NCBI GenBank assembly: GCA_008711295.1
Contig: VUYV01000124.1
Coordinates: 695,230-759,229 of the forward strand
Reading direction: 5' to 3'
Origin: Anarhynchus alexandrinus
Taxonomy: Eukaryota; Chordata; Aves; Charadriiformes; Charadriidae
DNA: 64,000 bases
Part shown: positions 26,049 to 40,500 of the stretch, piece by piece
How positions within the stretch are numbered: position 1 is the stretch's first letter
Layout: every line of letters starts with the position of its first letter
The notes under the pieces: model-generated
Database searches by the model: none
Told to the model about the DNA's origin: nothing
The model's input: the letters and a program-made list of their open reading frames with translations, nothing else
Made by a program: the position numbers and the translations under genes

Positions 26049-28450
26049 TGACTGAATGGCCCCCCTTGAAATTCTGGTTCCTTTAGACTGAGCGGTGCAT
26101 AGACTCCTCCGTCTGCTGTTTGTAAAGCAAAATACGTAACTAATACTGCTCTGATGCCTCTCTAAGCCTTAATGGAGAATAGAAGCCTTGCATTTCCTCT
26201 TAAAACTTCCAGAATTGCCTTTGCACATTCAAAGATTTTTAAATGGCTGTTAGCTTGTAAAATAAAGAAACTGTGTTTGTAGACAAGCTGCTTCAGCTTG
26301 TTTAGTGGTAAGAAATGTGCATGTGTTTTATTTTGCACACATGTTCTAATCTCTAAATCCTACCAAGTAAGTTCAAGAAAATATTTTATGTTACTAGTTA
26401 TGTCAGGCATTTTGCAGCTATGAAGGAATGACGCTAACACTGCTTTATAACTAGATAATTGCAATTGAGAATCCCTGAGCAACTTCCTATCCCTGCTCTT
26501 ACATGGCTTGTTACAGCTCGTGGCTATTTTAGGTACAGGCTCCCTTCCAGTGACAGTCATCTAGCCTTTGCTGTGCATCTAAACCCTTCACTTAATTCGC
26601 AAGAGATGTTTGGATTGCTTGGAGTGCTACACCTTATGGCTTTCAAACGCTCATAAAGCAGCTTTGAGCACGGTCTTTGCTGCAAAAGCGGAGTTTGGTG
26701 TGGTTGTTCGCTAATGTAGAAACAGTTCAGGAATTATGCTGAAAGAATGCCCCCACAATGCTACAAGACCAGGCAGCATTGCATTCGTTACTGAACTCGT
26801 GCCTGTGAGTAGCATGCTTTTTTGCATTTCAACAAGTATTGACATCAACACTCTTAAATTTCCCACTTCCAGTGACATAATGGTGTTGTTTTTATCCATG
26901 GGTATATCTTTAAATTATTACTTGTTTTACAATATTGCTTTTAGTAGACTATGGAAAGACAGAAGATTCTAGAGAAATGAGCCAATGCCATGCCCGTAAG
27001 GTACGGTGGGAACTGGCTTCCCTAATAACTTACAGCTTGAGGAGGAAAGTAACAGCTGCTGAGGGAGGGACTGGGGAGTCAGTGACAAAACTCACACCTT
27101 TTTGTTAATCGGAATGGCTAAAGTGCATAATGAGTTATAAAACAATATTTTTAATTTGGGTGATCAGAATGAGGTCTGGTGGGCAGTGATTTTCTGTAAT
27201 GCTTTTAATTCCTCACTTTTGTTCAGCTTTGAAATTGTTGCATTTTGAATTTAAGCTTCCTAAATGTCAGATGCTACAAACATGAATGTGTTGATTTTTC
27301 TCACCTATGTGAAATAGTTTTAACTGGAAAACACTGGTTCTTTTCAGGGTTTAAAAGTGTTCAAACTGCTTTTAAAGCTGCTTTCATTGAAAGCCTGCAT
27401 ATTGACACCCATAAACATCTATATTCTGTAGCTTAGTTAATCTAATGGGAAATAAGCATATATAATCCAGTTAGATTTTGTTGCCTTGTAATCTGCAGCA
27501 TCTTTTTTTCTATCAAATGAGACGTCATGGTTGTAAGAAGGCTGCTTTTTCAGGAAAGAAGAGAAACATCTCAAGAAGCCTTTCAGCATGTTTTCTACAT
27601 TCCCCACTCTGTATCCCATATGACTTTACTTCTGTAGCTGAATACTGAGTCTTTTTATTAGTAGTACTTTCTCTGATAGCTTCTTGGCTAATTGTAGTTT
27701 GAATCTAGTAAAGGTGAGCATGTCTAAAGTATAGATTGGCTTGTATATAGAAACTCATACATAAGAGAATAGTGTATAAAAAGTATCTAATTCTAGGCTT
27801 TGGAAGTGTAATTACAGAACTGTCTTCCCCCTTTGAAGAGGTAAGACTATGTAATTGTTTAGGGACTTACCCAGGACATGGAAGTCAATTCAGTGCATTT
27901 CTCATTTAAACATAAGAACCAGCAGTCTAAGCAAGGGCTGGACTGTGCCCCTCAGTAAAAGCATGAACCTGTCACTTGTACTTAAAGAACAGCACAGGCC
28001 TGTAATTTTAGGAGCAGTCTTAGGGCTACGAATCCTTGCCTTGCAGGGGTGCCTTGGAAGCTTGTGCTGCTGGTGTCCTGCTTGGTTGCTCCAGCTAGGT
28101 GTTTAGATTTGGGGAGACAGGATCTCATATGCATCGCTCATCAGAGCTGCTCTGTCAGCTGTTTTAGGTAACCTTATGCTCAAGAGTAATAGTTATTCCT
28201 GGGTCAAATGCTTCAGTTGCTGTGGAAAGATATTAAACAAGTAAAGTGGATTTGTGTTTTCCACTTTGAAGTGAGTATCTATGTATCTCTGAATCGATGT
28301 CCAAAATATTTTCCTTTCACAGGTACTGCCATTCATATTTGCAGAAGCTCAGACTTTTCACAGGGATATTTGTCATGACAGTGGTTGACCCAAAGTGGCT
28401 AAATGTCTGGTTTGGTGCCTATTGGCAGTGTTCTTTCTTTCTTCTTCTAG

Positions 28451-28468
28451 GACGTGAAGATCTGAGAA
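28451..28468 (+). other. NUMB: NUMB 5' UTR part of the first coding exon
   Basis: The exon begins after a strong pyrimidine tract ending CTTCTTCTAG at 28450. The 18 nt before the ATG contain an in-frame TGA at 28463-28465, so no N-terminal extension is possible through this exon. The rest of the 5' UTR must come from upstream exon(s) that I could not locate. Confidence 0.88.
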
Positions 28469-28594
28469 ATGAACAAATTACGGCAAAGCTTTAGGAGAAA
28501 GAAAGATGTCTATGTCCCAGAGGCCAGTAGGCCTCATCAGTGGCAGACTGATGAAGAAGGTGTTCGAACTGGCAAGTGTAGCTTTCCTGTTAAG
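28469..28594 (+). CDS. NUMB: NUMB coding exon 1: N-terminus and start of PTB domain
   Basis: 126 nt, 42 codons, starting [10 protein letters not shown] and ending CSFPVK, then donor GTAAGA. It holds the basic N-terminal stretch RRKK, important for membrane association in NUMB proteins, and Ser7, the conserved aPKC-type site. The first PTB strand (TGKCSFPVK) starts here. It ends in phase 0 and joins directly to the exon at 40905. Confidence 0.97.
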
Positions 28595-31500
28595 GTAAGA
28601 GTTTCTGCCTTTCTTTCAGATATCCATGAGATACTCTTGCCATGAATTATTATTTGAGGGTTTTTTTGGCAAGCATAAGCCAGCAGCATGCTTCATTACA
28701 CACTGACCTATTTTACAGTCTGCTCTCATTGCAAAGGATGTGGCTTTTTTTAAAAGCCCAGATGACTCATGTAACAAATGTCTTGGAAAATCACTGTCTG
28801 AGATATCCTACGTTATTATCTAGTTGAAATAAATCATGTAGCTAGGCAGAGGAGTAATATAATATTTGTCTTCATTTTTCTGGAAGAGCAGAAATGATAG
28901 ACCTCTTGGATTGCATGGAAAGGTACTCGGTTCTCTCTGTTAAAAGTGGAGTTACGGTTACAGTTTGACTTGTAAGGTAAGCAGTGGGTTGTGCTTGGAA
29001 AGGAATCCTTCCTCCCTTTTGACAATTGAAAACATTGCAAAGTAACACCCGGGTTTCCTTCCAGTGCTTGAGGTTATAAGCACTTGCTAACTTCTGAGAG
29101 TGTCTTCTGTGCTATGATTTTGTGTGTGTTTATATTCCAGACTATTAATGCATGTGAAACTGAAATTACCCTTTTGAATTCTGAGAACTCATTCCAGATT
29201 ATCAGAGTATTAGAAATAGTTTTTTCTTTTGTGTCACCATTTCTCCTTCCCCTTTATTTAAGAAATGATATTATTTTAATATTTTAGAATAATATTTAGT
29301 ATTAATACTTAAGAAAATATAACAATAAAAGTAAATATGAAATTAAGGTGTCTTGTTGCATATGTTCCCCTTGTAATCAAAAGCTTTCTTCCTCAAAGCA
29401 CACTAATACTAACTCTACAATAGATTGTAAGCAGATGACACTTATGGTAAGCTAACAGATTAAATATCTATGCACAAGGAAAACAGTCTATGGTTCTGAC
29501 ACGTAAGGACCCTTTATTAGTTTTTATCCGTATTATACTTAAAGTAATTCTATCCGATAGTTAAGCAGGTGATGTTGCTAGGTGGAACTCTTGAAACTGG
29601 CGGTTACATATTTTTGTAAAGCTGTGGGTATGTGCAGATATATAGTAAATTTGAGAACTTTCACGCTAGGTTCATGCCCTACTTTACCCTACTGTAGTTG
29701 CTTATGTGTTCTTTTACATATACTCAAGTGTTTATAACGTTTTAAGTTTGTTATGGTTGGTTGCTTACTTGTCTTTGTTTTGTGTCAGTTTTCTGCTAGA
29801 AGGAAGGAACTGCAATCCAATGCTAAACTGAGATGGTGTTTTGCCAGAGCTTTGAAAGTAACTGCTCTGTGGAACCTCAAACTTAGGTTAAGGTTTAACA
29901 CTGTCTAGGAGAGAACAGAGCTGTTAGCTTAAGGATCATTACGTTTTAATAATTTAGCCATCGCGCAGGTTGAAAAGCAAAATGCTCAATTCCTAGACAT
30001 TTAGTTTTACTCCAACTTTTTCAATCCTTTACTGAACAGAAAGGGTGTGAATCACTTCTTGCTGTTTAAAGACTGACTTTTTTTTACTCTCAGTCAGGAC
30101 TTGCACTTATAATGACAAATGCTTCCTGTATTTAAATGAAGCATTCATCTATTCTAGGCACATGTATCCAAAGTCAAAAAAGGTTTTAGGCTGTTCTGTG
30201 CTGAAGAGGCATAGAAATGGATGAGTCTTTGCATCCTGTCATCATTATGGCACTTGTTTACCTTTATTTGCCCACTTTATACTGGAATTCACTGAATTAA
30301 TTTAACTTGTTCATTAGAAAAAATACTCTGAAGTAAACGCATCTTTACTTATGTTCCTTGATTTGATCAAAATAGTAGACTATTAATATTTAAAAAATTT
30401 GCAATTAGATGAAAACTTAAAATCAGAACAACTTGATATTAAGAGGTCTGTTAGCTTAGTCGATTAGAATTTATGTTCCAGAATACTGTGCCTTGAGATG
30501 GGCAGTAGTGGAAATTTTTATTAGGCTTGGGATGCAAAGTGGGTGTTAACTGGTGTTTAATAGATACAGACAGGAAGTATGCCATTGTGAGTGAACGAGA
30601 TAAACCAGATGTAGAGTCATCGGTTTTGTGGGTGGTACTATATTTTGCTTGCAAAAAGAATAGAACTTTGTGCTATTGAAGGAGAGTATCCTGTCACGCT
30701 GTTCTTGGGTATTATTCAGAAATTCTTACATTCCGGGAAAAGTATGCCGTTGCCTATGTTCTTAAATATCTGATGAGGTGACTTTTCTTCCTGATGCTGC
30801 TTAGTGGAGGAGAATAAACTGAGATATTTTGGGAAAAATGGTTAACAAATATGAATGCATTCAAATCTGAAACATGGTGAAAATATCTTAATTTTCTTAA
30901 AGTTCCTGTGAATTCGAGGGGAGCCCATTGCGTGTAGTATAGCTCCTCAACCACAGTGTAATATGTTTCTGGGGGGGTTATTCTGTCCTTATTCTTTATG
31001 GTCTGCCTTGCCCACTCTCTAAAAATCATCGGCCGTAGTTTTTCGGAGCTCAAAGCATAACCGAGTAGAAAGATTGGAGTCTGGTTTTTGCAGGGATGAT
31101 GAAAATTTTACCTGTATAGCAGGTGAAGACCTGAGAATTGTTAACAAATGTCTCTACAGCTGTCTTTAAGGTTTTCTGTATGAAAGTAAAATACATGAAA
31201 CTAACGTAGTAGCAGTCATGTTGAGGGCTTTGTTTCTTCTAATGCTTGCTATTTTAATTTAGGTAAGACTCTTAACATTTTTTTTGGAGATAGGAGACCA
31301 GTACAAATGCGCAGTAGTGAATGTTTGCTCTCAGTTTCTCTTGTAAAAGAGAAACATCATAAATGTTTGATGTGTGAAAGAAATGTCACTCTCTTAAAGT
31401 AGTGTTAAGTTCGTGTGTGTTAACTTCTTGCCTTTGGGCATTTATATTTTGCCTAGTGTTGGGGTGTTTGCAGAGTGCTAGCACAGATTTATCCTTTTTT

Positions 31501-34500
31501 AGATATTACAAAACATGTGGAAGCACTTTGAAAATCATGTTGCAAACAGAATTTCATCCTGCCTCCAGGCTTTGTTCTGTTAGTGTTGGACAGGGACTCC
31601 AGTACCTGCTCATTCATTGTGCTTTGAGGATGCTGTACTGCAAACAGGTTTAATGTTGTTGAAAGGATTTCTATGTTGGCACAGTTCTAGAAGCTTTTCC
31701 TGTGCTACATCCACAGCTGATCCTTATTGTTAATTAAAGTCTGTAGGTGTGCTGTTGGATTTCGAGCAAATCTGATGCACCTATGGGTCATCTTTGTAGA
31801 TCATTTGGTAGAGAAGATGCTCTGTGGAAAGTATTGGCAAAATTCCTATTACGTTGTTGCTTTAAAATTGAGGGAAGTGGATCTGATGCACAGTTAGTTC
31901 TCTCCGGTGCTGTGCTTATAAATTCAGAGGTGGTGATAATCCTGGGTGTGTACTGTTACTTTTAGGCAATAACACTTGTTTGTTTGTTTGTTTGTGTAAT
32001 GGTCAGTTGTTTTTTCCAAGTTGAAGTGGCCATATTGTATGTAGCAAGCTACTGATCATATTTTTCTCAGTCATCTTAGTGCATGCAGGATGTGTTTACA
32101 GATAGCTCTTCACTGTGGTGGAAATCTAACCACGCTTGAGATGGTAATCTGACACATTCAAAATAGGGCCTTGGGATGGCTACTGACTTTCCTGCACTGC
32201 TCTCCTGCGTAAACTGCTTTGAATCAGCTAAAGTTGCATTGGAAGAAGAGCCAGGATGCTGGAGCGTATTACTGAATGTGTCTTTTGGCACTCCACTGCA
32301 TCAGCAGAGAGACAGGTGCCTGTCTGTCAGCAAAGGTATGAAAAGGATGTTAAACTTGTGTTTAGACAAGTGTGACTTGCAGACTTTTGCTATTCCATTG
32401 GGAACATAATGGTATTGCTCTCCTAACTTTTGTGGTGTGGAGGCATGGTACATTGCAGCTTTTAGAGATGTACTCAGAGTTGCTCCGTTATTAAATGTGG
32501 CACTCTTACAGCTGCTGGATAATCTGTGTAAAAGTATATTTTCAGGGGCGAATTGTCTTCCACTGTCCTAACAACCTAAAAAATAATGACTGTTTCAGTA
32601 GTGAATCCTCTGTCTGAGGGAAAAAGTGTGCCAGATATATGTAATGTATAAGGGACTTAGACTGAGACATTGTATTTAAAACTATTCGGAGGCAGATTAT
32701 TCTAACAGACATTACAGCCGCACTTATCAGTGCTATAATTTATTTTTACACAATCTTAATACATCATAATTGCAAAAAATGAAGTTTGTTGACATACACA
32801 TTTTCAAACTTGCTTTCTTGCTCCAGACACTACCTCACTGAGAACATGCAGCTGCTCTATGTTTTAATGACTAAAATATTTGACACTAGGGCTTCTTTTG
32901 TCTGAAATGCCTTTCCAAATGTCCCTCTGGGTAAGTAGTTTTTATTCATACAAATGCACTTTAGAGTAACTGGCCTGTGAAATTTATATCAGAAAAATTA
33001 GGTCATTTGCTTCTACTTAACAGAACTAAACAAATCAAACATCTGCAAGTTCTTGGCGGTTCTAACCAACTGGGTATGTTAAATAGAATATTAACAGCTG
33101 ATTCCTACCTGTGGTTCTAGAAGACACAACAGTCACATATCTTGGATTAATTTAATTAGTCTTATTCTTTCACTTTCGTGTTTTTGGTGGTCAGTCTCTT
33201 TTGACCTTAATGTGCCTAAAGTTGCTGTTGTCTATAGCCTGCAAGTTTACTTGTGTATTTTATTCCATTTATTCCAGCTGGAAGACTAAAGATATCAGTG
33301 AAAAAAGTCCATGTGGTGGAGTAACAAACCACGTTTGTATTTCTGAATTTGCAGTCCGGGATTTGCTGCTGACTGCCTGGTATCATGTGAATTAGCCTTT
33401 CCACCAAATCTTGATTTCTGTGTTAGTGTTGACAAATAAAAATTGTATGGATACAGTTGTACATTTACACATAAAAGAATTGACTTCTCAGAGTAAATAC
33501 TCAACTATTTCCTGTCTTGCCTTTGCTTTGGTGGGAGGTGTTTGGAGGACACCATACTGCTCTGTATTCAAGCAGAGACAGAAGAAAAGGGAACAACTTG
33601 TGCTGAGTCCTGTAGAATATCCTCACTGGGACCTGTGAGTGTCAGTTTTCATCCCTGGGGTCCCTGTGACCCGGCAGCGTGTTGTGTCATTAGGCCATAC
33701 GTGGCCCTGCTGAAACCGCCATCAGTAGGAAATAGGCCGTTTCTGTCACTTTGCTGTGAGCTCTTGCACCACTCGTAGCTGCCCAGTTGCCATCTTTAAT
33801 ATTGAACTTTGTTCCTTAATGTCTAATTTATAAATCTCATATTAAAAAGAACATCTTATTTTCAATCAGTTTATAAATACAGCTTGCATGTGATTCTGTT
33901 CTTCCAGATCAGAGAGGCTGGTACTCAGCACAGGTAACTGTGGCTTTTATTTTATGTCTTAAATGCACTTCTAGTTTGAAATAATAGTAGCTGTGAAAGA
34001 GTTTAAAGACTTAAATGCTGAAGTGCCTTTAAATTAGGCATGTGATATTTTTGACTGTGAAAGCTTGAGATGCTTGAATAGTCTTTGGAAACTATGTTAA
34101 GTATTTTTAAGAAGTTAATGTGACAAATCTGCTGATTTCTGAAATGTTGCACGGCCTTACACATTAAACACTGCAAATCCCTACCTCTTAAGGCATGCAT
34201 TGATGTTAGCAATGAACAATAACCATTCCTATTGAATGCTAACCCAGCAGCAAGCAAAGGTACATTTTTAAAATCCTAAAGCATTTAAGATCGCAGGAAA
34301 AAAAAAATCTTTAAGGCAGCTAATTATAAATGAATTGTGATTATAAAAGCAGGTATGAGATGTGCCTCAAATATATTCCTCTGCATTTTTGTCACGATTA
34401 AAAGGAATGTAATGCAATCCCTCATCTTTGAACTTTTTACACTTTTGTCCAGCCCTTAGTTTTGTTTGAATAGCCTTGCAAACAAGAAGTTTTAATTTAA

Positions 34501-37500
34501 GCTTCTTATTCAGTTTTTAAACCCTCCAGGCTTTGGCCAAGGTCAAATTCATGAATTGTTTAGTAAACTTCAAATTGTTTTAGAGATATGACTATTAATG
34601 TTTAGACCTATAAAAATGGTTTGGATGTCCTCGCAGAAATATTTATTTTAAATGTAATTTAAGTGTTGGAAATAAAGTTTTCATTGGGTTTTTAATTCTG
34701 GGTGTTATGGTTTTTAAAATTAGGGTATTTCCAATGTCATAAATGGAAACTGAATTGTTTGCAGGACTTGAAGAAAAGGTACAATGCGCACCTGTGCAGC
34801 GTGTTTGTAAAACTTTGTGCTATCAACACTGGATTTTCTTTTCTTTTCTTTTTTTTTAATAAGAAGATTTAAAATGTATTTACTAATGCTGAATTCCTGG
34901 AAAAGCAGGAATTGCACATCAGAGCGAACAATTGAAAACCTAAGTCTAACAGTACATCCATGAAGCTGTAAAGGGCTAGGAGAAATAGTGGGTTCAAGCC
35001 TCATCAAGGGAAATTTAGGATAGGCACTAACAACAGCAGCTCAGCAAAGCAACCTCCCTTTCTAACAGTGAGGCATGTAAGCTCCAGAGTAGAAGGTCTA
35101 CCCTATTGATCTCCGGTTACAGAAATATCATAATACTTCAAGGCTGACTTTTCTGATGTAGATGTGGAAGTAGATCCTGCCTTGAGGCAAGTGATGTCCT
35201 ACATAACCTCCTGAGTTCCTTCTCTGCCTCATTTTAGGGATTTGTGAGAGTATGAAGAAGATAGTGTTTGTGTATCCTGTACTGAGATTTGCTACTTCAT
35301 CTTCGATAGTCCTAAGGGAAAATGTTTGTTATTCCCTCACAGTGTTGTTTCTGTTCACACTGATAAATATGATATGAAAACCAGTAAGTGAAATGCACAG
35401 TGTGGCTCTTAGGTGGGTGTGATGTGAAGAGACACGGAGAACTACTGGTATAGATGCTGCTTTGTTTTTAGACTTAGATTCTTTTGACCCCTGCTATTCA
35501 GAGACATTTAGCAGTCACAGGCTGTTAGAGCTCCCAATCTGGGGGCTTGAACAGGTTGATAGACACTTTCATTTCTGGTCACTTAGGGAAGTGGAAGAAG
35601 TTGGACCCTAATAGGGACATGTGTAGCATTGTAACTAACCTGTAGCTTTGACTAAGCAGAATTAAGCTTATTTTGTTTGTTGATGCTTAATCATGGAGTT
35701 TGTTGTCTCTGCTTCTACAACTCTGTCTAAGCAAACATCTGTTTCAAACCAATAAATTCAAAAAGCAGGAGCATGGGTGTGAGAGAGGAGAAAAATAAAC
35801 AATTGAGTATTGGAATGTAAATCTTACAGAAGTCAGTGGAAAAGTAGCTAAGCTTTAAGACATATCCAGGCTTTCTGGATTTAGGCTTACATCTAGTTGC
35901 AAGACAGCATTTCACTGTGAAACTGTGGAGCTCAGGCTTTAATTCTTGAGCAACAGCAGTTCCAGAAGCACATCTACATATGCGGATGCCAAGTAGTCAG
36001 TCTTATAAATAATGCCTAGTTGTAGAGAAAATAGTACTTAAACAGAGGAAGAAAGAGGAATGTCGCTGCCTATAGGAAAAATACCAAGGAAATGGTGGTG
36101 TGCTTCTCTCTATGGCAGCTGGTTCCCTAGCACGGGACACCTTGGCCAAGACTTAGAGTAAGCTCATTTCCTGCATCCGTCTAGTTTCAAATGTAATCTG
36201 AAGAACCTAATCTGTTATTGCAAATAAAACAGGCATGTGAACATCTGCTGTTACAGGGGGAACTTCAGTGATTTGTGTAGGTGCGTCTGTTTGGAAGAAA
36301 GGCTGTAGTAGCATATTACCAGGCTTGAATAAACAAAACCAGCCCGAGTGAGTTGTCCAAGTGGAAGGAGTTCTGATGAAGGATCTTCCTTTTTGCCAGC
36401 TATTATTGTTGAACTTTGAAATTTTGAAAACTGAGCCAGCCAAGTATGTGTGAAAGAAATGAAAACAAAGAAAGAAGATCAGGGCAGTATTTCTTGTACT
36501 AGGATGTGGATGGTAGATTTGTTTTGTTTTGTTTCTGATCTGATACATCAGCCCTTGACATTTTATTAGGAGCAATTTCAATAGTGTATATTTGGGGGAA
36601 GGCAGTAGGACAGCTTCACCAAAAACACTTGATAAGGTAACTTAAGTTGTTCATTTTTAGATGAAGTTGGAAAAAGTTTAAAATGTTGTAAAAGAATAAA
36701 GTTTCTCAAGTACTTTTCAAATTCTAAGGGCATGTTGCTACGTGCCAATTTAACTTGTTGCTGGTTTGATTGCTTTCTGTTTGACTTGAGATTGATATGG
36801 AACACCACCGTCTGTAAAAGAGAACATAAAGCCCAGAGGTAAAGAGGGAAAGATTGGGGTTTTTTTTAATTACTTGCTGTACCACCATCTCATCTTTTTT
36901 TTTTTTGAAAATGTTAATTTAAGCAATAGTTCTAATTAAAAATGTTTTTGTTAAGGGGTTCTCCAACAGCCCCTGAAAGTATTTTATTTGGATTACAGCT
37001 TTATTTTATGTTACTTTGTATGTGGACTGCCCACAAGGATTTTAGCTTTCTGTAAAAGCATTGGTGGATACAGAACATCTTATGGCTGAGAATTGCTGAT
37101 GTCATGACTATCATTCGTTGGTTGCTATGGAAATTAAGTAGGAATGCATTCAATATTAATACTGCATTCCTACTATGTGCATTTTCATGATGGAAAAGTA
37201 CTCACTGTCTCCAGGAACGCTGGCTGCAGCGATCCTTGTGACAAGGAGTGCTCTTTGCAAATATGTCTGGGGTACCCCCTTCCTTATTGTTCTGCAAAGT
37301 CATCAGCCACCATGGTATGGCTTATGCAGTTCACATCGATTTTATGCACCCAGTAATTATGCGTCTCAGTCCTTGAGTGTGTTTGTGGTAAAGTGCCATG
37401 ATGGATTTGCATGGGATTTTACTTATATAGGACAAGTCGCCGCCCAGGCACTTCACAGTGTGTTTCTTCTCCTTTAGTTTGAAAGGGAAATTCTTTCCAG

Positions 37501-40500
37501 AGATCCTGAAAGGTTGTGTATAGAAGCGTGGGACTTTTGTATATGCTTTTAAAAGTGGTTTCAATGCAATCTCTTTCCTGTGGTGGGACAACAGAGTTTG
37601 GTGATGGTTTATTTTTGTTAAGTCCTGAATTCTGGTGTTTCACTTCTATTTCAGGCTGTGAGGAGCAGACTGTGTCTTAATCTAACTAGCAGCTGTATTT
37701 TCTTTCTTAAATTTTAATGTCATTCGTAAAATGCTGTTGCACTAATAAGTTGAGCTAATATTTCAAATGTAAGGTTAGGTAGTGATATAACTACAATTTA
37801 ACACTTCTGATTAAAATGTAGGGGTGCTTGAAAAAGTCTGTAGCAGAACTGCATGCCAAGTTTCTTGAAGAAATATTTACGTCTTTGATTACTACCCATT
37901 AAAAGTCAGGTAACTGTCATAGCACTGGTCAAATATAGGAGCTATGTATACCTAGTCTCAGCCTGGAGGGGGAAGAAAGTTTTTAGAAATAAGCCTGAAG
38001 ACTTGGAAGGGGACCTGCTACTTAAGGGAGACTTGGCTAAAAAATGAAGAGGACCACAGTGTGCTGATTATACAGTTGAAAGTTATTTTTACAAGAAAGA
38101 ACGTTATGTTGGTATCTATAAGGAATTAACACACCACCACCCCACCCTAGAAAAAAAAACCCAGGAAGAATTTTGAAACTGCCTGTAAAATGTACAAGCC
38201 ACTGATACTGATAGCGATGAGCTGCTGGCTTCTGCAAAAATGGTGCAATGGGAAGAACAAGTTTTTTTTGATGAAGGGCTTAAAGTATAAAGTGTAAGTG
38301 CAAACAAAGCACCTTTTGTCCTCTATATCATAAAGAAGTATTGTGTGGCAGTGTAATTTCTTTTATAATTCAGAATTGATTGATGCCCAACGAGGTCTGT
38401 GGATTGTACCCTTTTGGTGTGGGTAGATGCACTTGATATGTGCAATAATGTCCCCATTCACTGAAGTGGAAGCAGTATTGAAAACTGCAGCTAAACTTGC
38501 TGTCTCTAGCAGCAGTGGCATGACTGATTGCTGAAAGTTGGAGCATGGGACTTGAATAGAGTTTTGGCAACACAGGGGAAAATGGTTGTCTGTTTTGGAG
38601 TGTGACATGAGGCAATATTTACCCTGCTCTGTTTCTCCCTTTCCCAAGCAAAAGGCAGGTTGCCAAGTACAGGGACTGAATGGTTTGGATCTCTGGTTGG
38701 AAACGTTTTGCCTACACTGAGGTAAATGAGATGTGCAGATAGCTCAGGAAATCCAGAAGTTGTCCTCTATTTGTATGATACTTTACTCAATGGTCATGCA
38801 AACTAGATGGCTGTCTAGATTTTCTGTCCTCTATAAACATCAGCTTTGTTCCTGTCTGCATCCCCCCTCTTTTTAAAGAGAAGTTGACAAACTTTATTAA
38901 GTTACTAAACTCAAAACTTTCCCCTGACAAATATACACAACCACAGAATTTCATCATCTCTGGAACTTCCAGAGGAGTCATGGCAGGAGAAGATCCACCT
39001 ATGATAGTTGTTGGTGTAAATATGTACTTGCAGACACATAGTAAATGCATCTTTAGTTGTTAATATTTGTGTGGTTTTTTAGGATTAAAAATTTTCTAGT
39101 TAGTGTGCGTTCTGGAGAAATTCAGATCTTGCGCAAGTTCAGCAAGCTCAGCTGAGGGAGTACAGTTGCTGTTTTGGCAGCTCCAGCATTCAATTACAAG
39201 GTATCAGCCTTGCAGAGCTCATTTTGAAAAAGCTCTAAAGTGTCAAATCTCTCTTCTTTACCTTGTAGCTTCTATGCAATTTATTTTGCAAGCTGTTCTC
39301 CAGCTGTGAGGGCTGGTTTAAATGAAATTCTTGCAGAATTGTTCCATCCAGATTTACTCTGTTTTAAAAATGCCACATAGTGAGATTTAATATTAAAGCC
39401 CTCTGTCACTTAAGATCTTTTAAATCTCCCAGCAGCTTAATGATATGTAGGGTGATATGTAGAGTCTCCTCTTTTGGAGCATCTTGCCTTGCATGAAAAA
39501 ACCCTCAACTTTCAAAATTCTATTAAATCTTTAAAATGGCCTGAGTTTGTCCATGTAATTGAATCTGTTATATTAGGCTGATGGAGCGCTTCAATATGGT
39601 GCTACAGAGCAAAATACTTTTTTTAACCATCTAGTTAAATATGGTATTCTAATTAATGAAACAAAAACTCAGGATTTCAGATAACTCATGACAGAATATT
39701 CTGTGATGGAGTGGGACTTTTCAAGAGATTATTAAACCCAGGTTTGCTACTGCATTAAGTGACACAAGTATTGATTCTGATATTTTAAACTCATTTCTTC
39801 ACTCTCTAGCTAGTCTAGAATATAAATGCTGAATTGCATACAATTCTTACAATGCCATGTAAATTGGGGTAAGTTTCTTTGACGTATACCTCTTATTACA
39901 AAACTTCAGAAAGCTTTTATTTAATAGTTTCTGTAGTTTTCTTCAAGAGTTAAGTGCTTTGAATAAGGATGTGAATGTTTCTGAGAGAACATTTCTTTCC
40001 CCTATCAAAAAGAACTAGGATTAAAAAAGGTAGAGAGAAATTGGAAAACTTAGAGCTTTCCTCCCCCCTGCCCCAAGAATGTAAAATGAAACTATTCATA
40101 GTACCCTGAGGACTACACTCCAATGTATTTCTTGAAATCACTTTCTCTATAGGCTAATATTATTCTGGGTTATTAATTTAAAAGCTTTGAAACTTGCAGT
40201 TTCTATTCACTGTTATTTTGTTGTGTGGGTTTTTTTTTTAAAGTAGTGATAAGATGAATATAGAGAAAACTGATATTTTTTAAAAACTTTTTGTGAGAAT
40301 GATGAATGTTTTGTTGTCCACATAAGAGCCCGGTGTTGAACTTGGTTGAACTTTGAATTTTGGTTTACATTTTTTTAAAAAGGGGGGGAGGGGGCGGGGA
40401 GAATAAAAGGATTTTTTGTTTGTAACATTGAAATTTCTTGTATTTGGACAGGAACATCCAAATATATTTGGTTATCTTACTATGTAGTATAATTCAGTTT

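Larger units (their letters stand above)
1922..28450 (+). other. NUMB: Long intronic stretch before the first NUMB coding exon
   Basis: About 26.5 kb with no recognisable protein-coding exon. Open frames of 60-136 codons on both strands look like chance: no shared domain, no conserved-looking motifs and no consistent splice framing. The notable items (hairpin, palindrome, CpG islet, simple repeats, doubtful - strand patch) are listed separately. No CR1 LINE tail or tRNA-like SINE was recognised by eye, although old fragments could be missed. A non-coding 5' exon could be hidden here. Confidence 0.65.

Noticed and set aside
1922..28450. CR1 LINE fragments, tRNA-derived SINEs and tRNA genes
   Set aside because: Looked for the typical CR1 3' end and tRNA box sequences by eye and found none convincing; old fragments cannot be excluded without a library search.
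36207..36581. 124-codon - strand open frame
   Set aside because: No family match and in the middle of a NUMB intron with no coding signature.
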